This document shows positions 61,386 through 64,000 of a stretch of DNA of 64,000 bases, piece by piece. Positions within the stretch are counted from its first letter, which is position 1; the number at the start of each line of letters is the position of its first letter. The notes below the pieces were generated by a model that was not told the DNA's origin, searched no databases, and saw only the letters and a program-made list of their open reading frames with translations. A program made the translations under genes and the position numbers. This DNA is from Pseudonocardia terrae (GTDB lineage: Bacteria; Actinomycetota; Actinomycetes; Mycobacteriales; Pseudonocardiaceae). The stretch spans positions 1 through 64,000 of the forward strand of contig NZ_JAJTTE010000003.1 of the NCBI RefSeq assembly GCF_021343995.1, given 5' to 3'.

Positions 61386-62042
61386 TCAGGCCCGGGAACC
61401 GGTCTCCGAGGGCGCAGGGCGGGAGATGGCCTCGCGCATCGGCCCGGTCAGGGCCTTCAGCTGGGTCAGCGCGCCCTTCGGCACCCCGTGCTCCGCGAGG
61501 ACGCCGAACAGGGTCTCGACGGCGGCGTCGTAGGCCGCGGGCGTGATGCCGGTGCCCTGCGCGTTCGTCACGGGCAGGTGCGCGTCCTGCAGCCGCCGGA
61601 GCGTGCCCGCGGTCAGGCCCTCACCGGTGAGCATGGTCAGGGCGCGGGCGAAGTGCTGCTGCAGCCGGACCATGTCGCTGCGGCCGAAGTAGTCGGCGAT
61701 CTCCGGCACGGCGGCAGCCCGGTCGTAGAAGGTGGCGACCACGGTGGGCCACACCTGGTCACCGCGGGCCGAGTAGTGCACGAGCCAGTCCCGGAGGGGG
61801 AGGTCGCCCACCATCGGGGGCGGCGCCAGCAGCCGGCGGTCCGGGTGCTGGTAGGGCACCGGTTCGGCGGACGAGCGCTGGCTCGGGACCGCCGCCCGCC
61901 GCCGGCCCTCAGGCCGCGGGGTCGGTGGATCCTCCGTACGGGACCCGACCGCCTCCCGGCGGTCCCTCAGGAACAGCGCGGCGCCGGCCGCGAGCGCGGC
62001 CACCGCCAGGACGACGAGGACCACCACGGCCCAGAACGGCAT
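61386..62042 (-). CDS. Membrane-anchored truncated-haemoglobin-like protein
   Basis: The protein has 218 residues. One N-terminal membrane helix (VVVLVVLAVAALAAGAALFL) is followed by a Pro/Arg linker and then a group-1 truncated globin pattern from about residue 80. FYDRAAAVPEIADYFGRSDM aligns with the B-E region of mycobacterial GlbN (FY at B10). LQDAH supplies the probable proximal His, and GITPAAYDAAVETLFGVLAE aligns with helices G/H. The orientation predicts a cytoplasmic or external globin depending on topology. It sits directly after the GlfT2 paralogue on the same strand. Confidence 0.75.
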   Translation of the reverse strand: MPFWAVVVLVVLAVAALAAGAALFLRDRREAVGSRTEDPPTPRPEGRRRAAVPSQRSSAEPVPYQHPDRRLLAPPPMVGDLPLRDWLVHYSARGDQVWPTVVATFYDRAAAVPEIADYFGRSDMVRLQQHFARALTMLTGEGLTAGTLRRLQDAHLPVTNAQGTGITPAAYDAAVETLFGVLAEHGVPKGALTQLKALTGPMREAISRPAPSETGSRA

Positions 62043-62180
62043 CGAACACTCCGACGTACGAACGTGGCGCGACCTCGGCGATCGAGGACGCCGGGCCGAA
62101 CGGGCGCGGCCCCGCTTCCGATTGTCACCCGACGGGGTGGCGCTCGGGGGTACGAAATGTCACGTCGTGTATCGCCGAGG

Positions 62181-64000
62181 TTACGACCTCGCGCGCTCGG
62201 CGGTCTCGTCCGTGAGCCCGTACAGCCGGGCCCAGTTCTCCCGGCTCGTCAGCTCCGGCACCGCGGCGCGGTAGCGCTCGGCCACCGCCGGACCCTCGGT
62301 GTGCAGGCGGCGCATCGTCTGCAGGCCGCGGCGGGCCAGCGCGTACAGCTTCGCCTTGTCCCGCTGCCGGACGCGGACGCCCTGCTCGCCCATGTCGGTG
62401 ACGACGGCACGCTCGAACAGGCCGACGTGCCACCAGTGCGCGTCGCCGGCCGGGATGAAGCCCATCGGGTAGGGCGTCCTGCCGAGCAGCTGGTACACGG
62501 CGCGCTTCACCCAGGTCAGGCCCTCGCTGCTCGGCTCGCCGCCGGCGCGGTGCACGGTGAGGGCCCGAAAGTCCTCGGGTAGGTCGGAGATCTTGTGGAC
62601 CATCGTCTCGGGGTAGTCCGCGCGGACCCGCCGGATCCGGGCCGCGGAGCCCACCGAGCCGTCGCGCAGGATCTCCGGGCCCTCGAGGAAGTCCTCCACG
62701 GCCTGCAGCAACGTCGCCGACAGCCCGTAGTGCATGCCGATCAGGTACACCGACAGCAGGTGCCGGACCCGGCCGACGATCGTCTTCGTGGAGAAGCCGG
62801 TGTGCAGCGCCGCCATGATCAACCCATTGCGCAGGTTGAAGTAGCGGTGCCACTCGTCCCAGTCCTTCCACCCGAAGTCGCCGTGCCACACGCCGGCACC
62901 GGGGAGGGAGACCGTGGGGACGCCGGCCGCGCGGGCGCGGTAGCCGTACTCGACGTCGTCCCACTGGAAGAAGATCGGCAGCGGGTAGCCGATCCGGCGG
63001 ACCACCTCGGCCGGGATCAGGCAGGACCACCAGCCGTTGTACTCGGTGTCGGTGCGCCGCTCCTGGTTGATGGGGAGCAGCCGCTCGTCGCGCCCGAGCA
63101 GGTAGGCCTCGCGCAGCGAGCCGGGCGTCGGCAGGCCGTTGATCAGGTTCTCGGGGTCGGCCCGCTCGCCGGAGATGTGCAGGTGCGCTGGGTGCAGCAG
63201 GTTCAGCATCTGCCCGCCGACGATCGTCGGCTGCGGCGTGCAGGCCGCGAACGACGTCAACCGGATCAGGATCTCGGGCTCGAGCATCACGTCGTCGTCC
63301 ATGAACAGAACGTCGCGGTGCTCCTCCGGGGCGCCGGTGGTGGCCTCGTAGAGCCCGCGGGTGAACCCGCCCGCGCCGCCGAGGTTGGGCTGTCGCAGGT
63401 AGACCAGCCGGTCGCCGAGCGCCGTGGAGACGGCCGCGAACCGGTCCCGCGACTCCAGCGGGTCGCTGCCCTGGTCCACCACCCGGACCACGCCGACGAC
63501 GGCGAGCGCCTCGGGGTCGTCGGCGAGGGCCTGCAGCGTGTCGAGGCACTCCTCGACCCGGTTGTACGTGCAGATCACGACGTCGGTCGGCGGCACCGGG
63601 AGCGGGGCGAGAACGCTCCAGCGCACCTCCGACACGGTGAGTTCGCCGATCTCGGTGGTGATCTCCAGCCACATGCCGCCGCCGTCGAGGAAGCGGTCGA
63701 TCGGCGCCGAGAGCCGGATCTCGCTGGTCTCGGGACCGGCCGCGGTACCGACGTCGACCGCGTCGACGATCCGGGAGACCTTGTTGGTGTCCGAGGCGAG
63801 CAGCCGGACCCGGCCCTCACCCGCGGCGACCGCGGTGACCTCCACGCGTTCGACCGCCGTCCAGCGCTGCCAGTAGGTCGCGTGGAGCCGGCCGAAGTAG
63901 GTGTTGGTGCTGACGCGCGTGCCCGGGGTCAGGCGGACGCGGCCGCGCTCGCGGCGGGCCACCCCCTTCTCCACCACCGAGTAGAGGTCCTCGGGAGCCA
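62181..64000 (-). CDS. Second GlfT2-like glycosyltransferase (partial, runs off right edge)
   Basis: The reverse-strand frame stays open to base 64000, so the start lies outside the window. The visible 606 residues have the GlfT2 layout: beta-sandwich (STNTYFGRLHATYWQRWTAV), VVICTYNRVEECLD, metal site LFMDDDVMLEPE, FQWDDVEYGYRA, GVWHGDFGWKDWDEW and a C-terminal helical part ending SRENWARLYGL. It is a paralogue of the gene at 59382 and longer than mycobacterial GlfT1 (about 300 residues). It may start the galactan chain or make another galactofuranan. Confidence 0.9.
   Translation of the reverse strand, partial: APEDLYSVVEKGVARRERGRVRLTPGTRVSTNTYFGRLHATYWQRWTAVERVEVTAVAAGEGRVRLLASDTNKVSRIVDAVDVGTAAGPETSEIRLSAPIDRFLDGGGMWLEITTEIGELTVSEVRWSVLAPLPVPPTDVVICTYNRVEECLDTLQALADDPEALAVVGVVRVVDQGSDPLESRDRFAAVSTALGDRLVYLRQPNLGGAGGFTRGLYEATTGAPEEHRDVLFMDDDVMLEPEILIRLTSFAACTPQPTIVGGQMLNLLHPAHLHISGERADPENLINGLPTPGSLREAYLLGRDERLLPINQERRTDTEYNGWWSCLIPAEVVRRIGYPLPIFFQWDDVEYGYRARAAGVPTVSLPGAGVWHGDFGWKDWDEWHRYFNLRNGLIMAALHTGFSTKTIVGRVRHLLSVYLIGMHYGLSATLLQAVEDFLEGPEILRDGSVGSAARIRRVRADYPETMVHKISDLPEDFRALTVHRAGGEPSSEGLTWVKRAVYQLLGRTPYPMGFIPAGDAHWWHVGLFERAVVTDMGEQGVRVRQRDKAKLYALARRGLQTMRRLHTEGPAVAERYRAAVPELTSRENWARLYGLTDETAERARS

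Overview
This is a high-GC actinobacterial chromosome segment. GTG starts, 1- to 4-base stop/start overlaps and leaderless starts (a TANNNT box 5-8 bases before the start codon) are all common. A UDP-galactopyranose mutase, a GlfT2-type galactofuranosyltransferase, a decaprenyl-phosphate phosphoribosyltransferase and its PAP2 partner show that the cell makes an arabinogalactan wall. DtxR/IdeR-type iron boxes and the gene content fit Pseudonocardiaceae (Pseudonocardia-like) better than Streptomyces. The assignment is an inference; no rRNA or other marker gene is in the window.

Layout. 1-2.7 kb: copper-handling operon (membrane protein, YcnI, CopC running off the left edge) and a charged hypothetical protein. 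2.8-7.4 kb: TM0106-type RecB-like nuclease, alkylguanine-DNA methyltransferase and a gamma-glutamyltransferase. 7.5-11.7 kb: a MarR / MFS / YceI operon in which both the transporter and the YceI protein carry carboxypeptidase-regulatory-like beta-sandwich domains. 11.8-16.3 kb: P450, cupin lipoprotein, small membrane protein and an Fpg/Nei glycosylase, then a LytS-type kinase. 16.3-25.3 kb: SppA-like protease, LytTR response regulator and a carboxylate-uptake block of three SSS symporters with two small or DUF485-like partners. 25.4-31.6 kb: rhodanese, DUF4328, SEC-C protein, ferritin, CPBP protease, DUF3817 and an iron-box-controlled DUF2470 protein. 31.6-38.7 kb: pheA, a histidine phosphatase, a zincin and a septum-formation protein. 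This is the same neighbourhood as Rv3835-Rv3841 of M. tuberculosis (recalled), with a TetR / FMN-reductase / MFS module inserted. 39-41.3 kb: a YgiB/YgiC/DUF350-like trio. 41.4-45.8 kb: endonuclease III-like protein, FUSC transporter with divergent MarR, GT1-type glycosyltransferase and HAD phosphatase. 45.9-64 kb: arabinogalactan locus (PAP2, ubiA, glf, glfT2 and a glfT2 paralogue running off the right edge).

The arabinogalactan locus is interrupted at about 47.5-55.6 kb by a visibly less GC-rich surface-polysaccharide island: a large membrane protein, a UDP-GlcNAc 2-epimerase, two GT2 enzymes, a flippase-like protein, a PIG-L deacetylase and a DUF2304 protein. It also contains a decayed MarR / isochorismatase pair (56.9-57.7 kb) and a CDP-glycerol-transferase-like gene. 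A predicted membrane-anchored truncated haemoglobin lies between the two GlfT2-type genes.

Two families of non-coding repeats stand out. (1) 20-bp palindromes built on TGG-NN-CCA are spaced 41-42 bp apart in arrays at 7.37, 27.7 and 42.03 kb, each just after gene ends. (2) Imperfect hairpins of about 65 bp begin TGATC and end GATCA, with the two GATCs 54-57 (usually 56) bp apart: two copies at 5.25-5.40 kb and a five-copy tandem array at 29.26-29.74 kb. No tRNA, rRNA, CRISPR-cas, insertion sequence or prophage gene was recognised.
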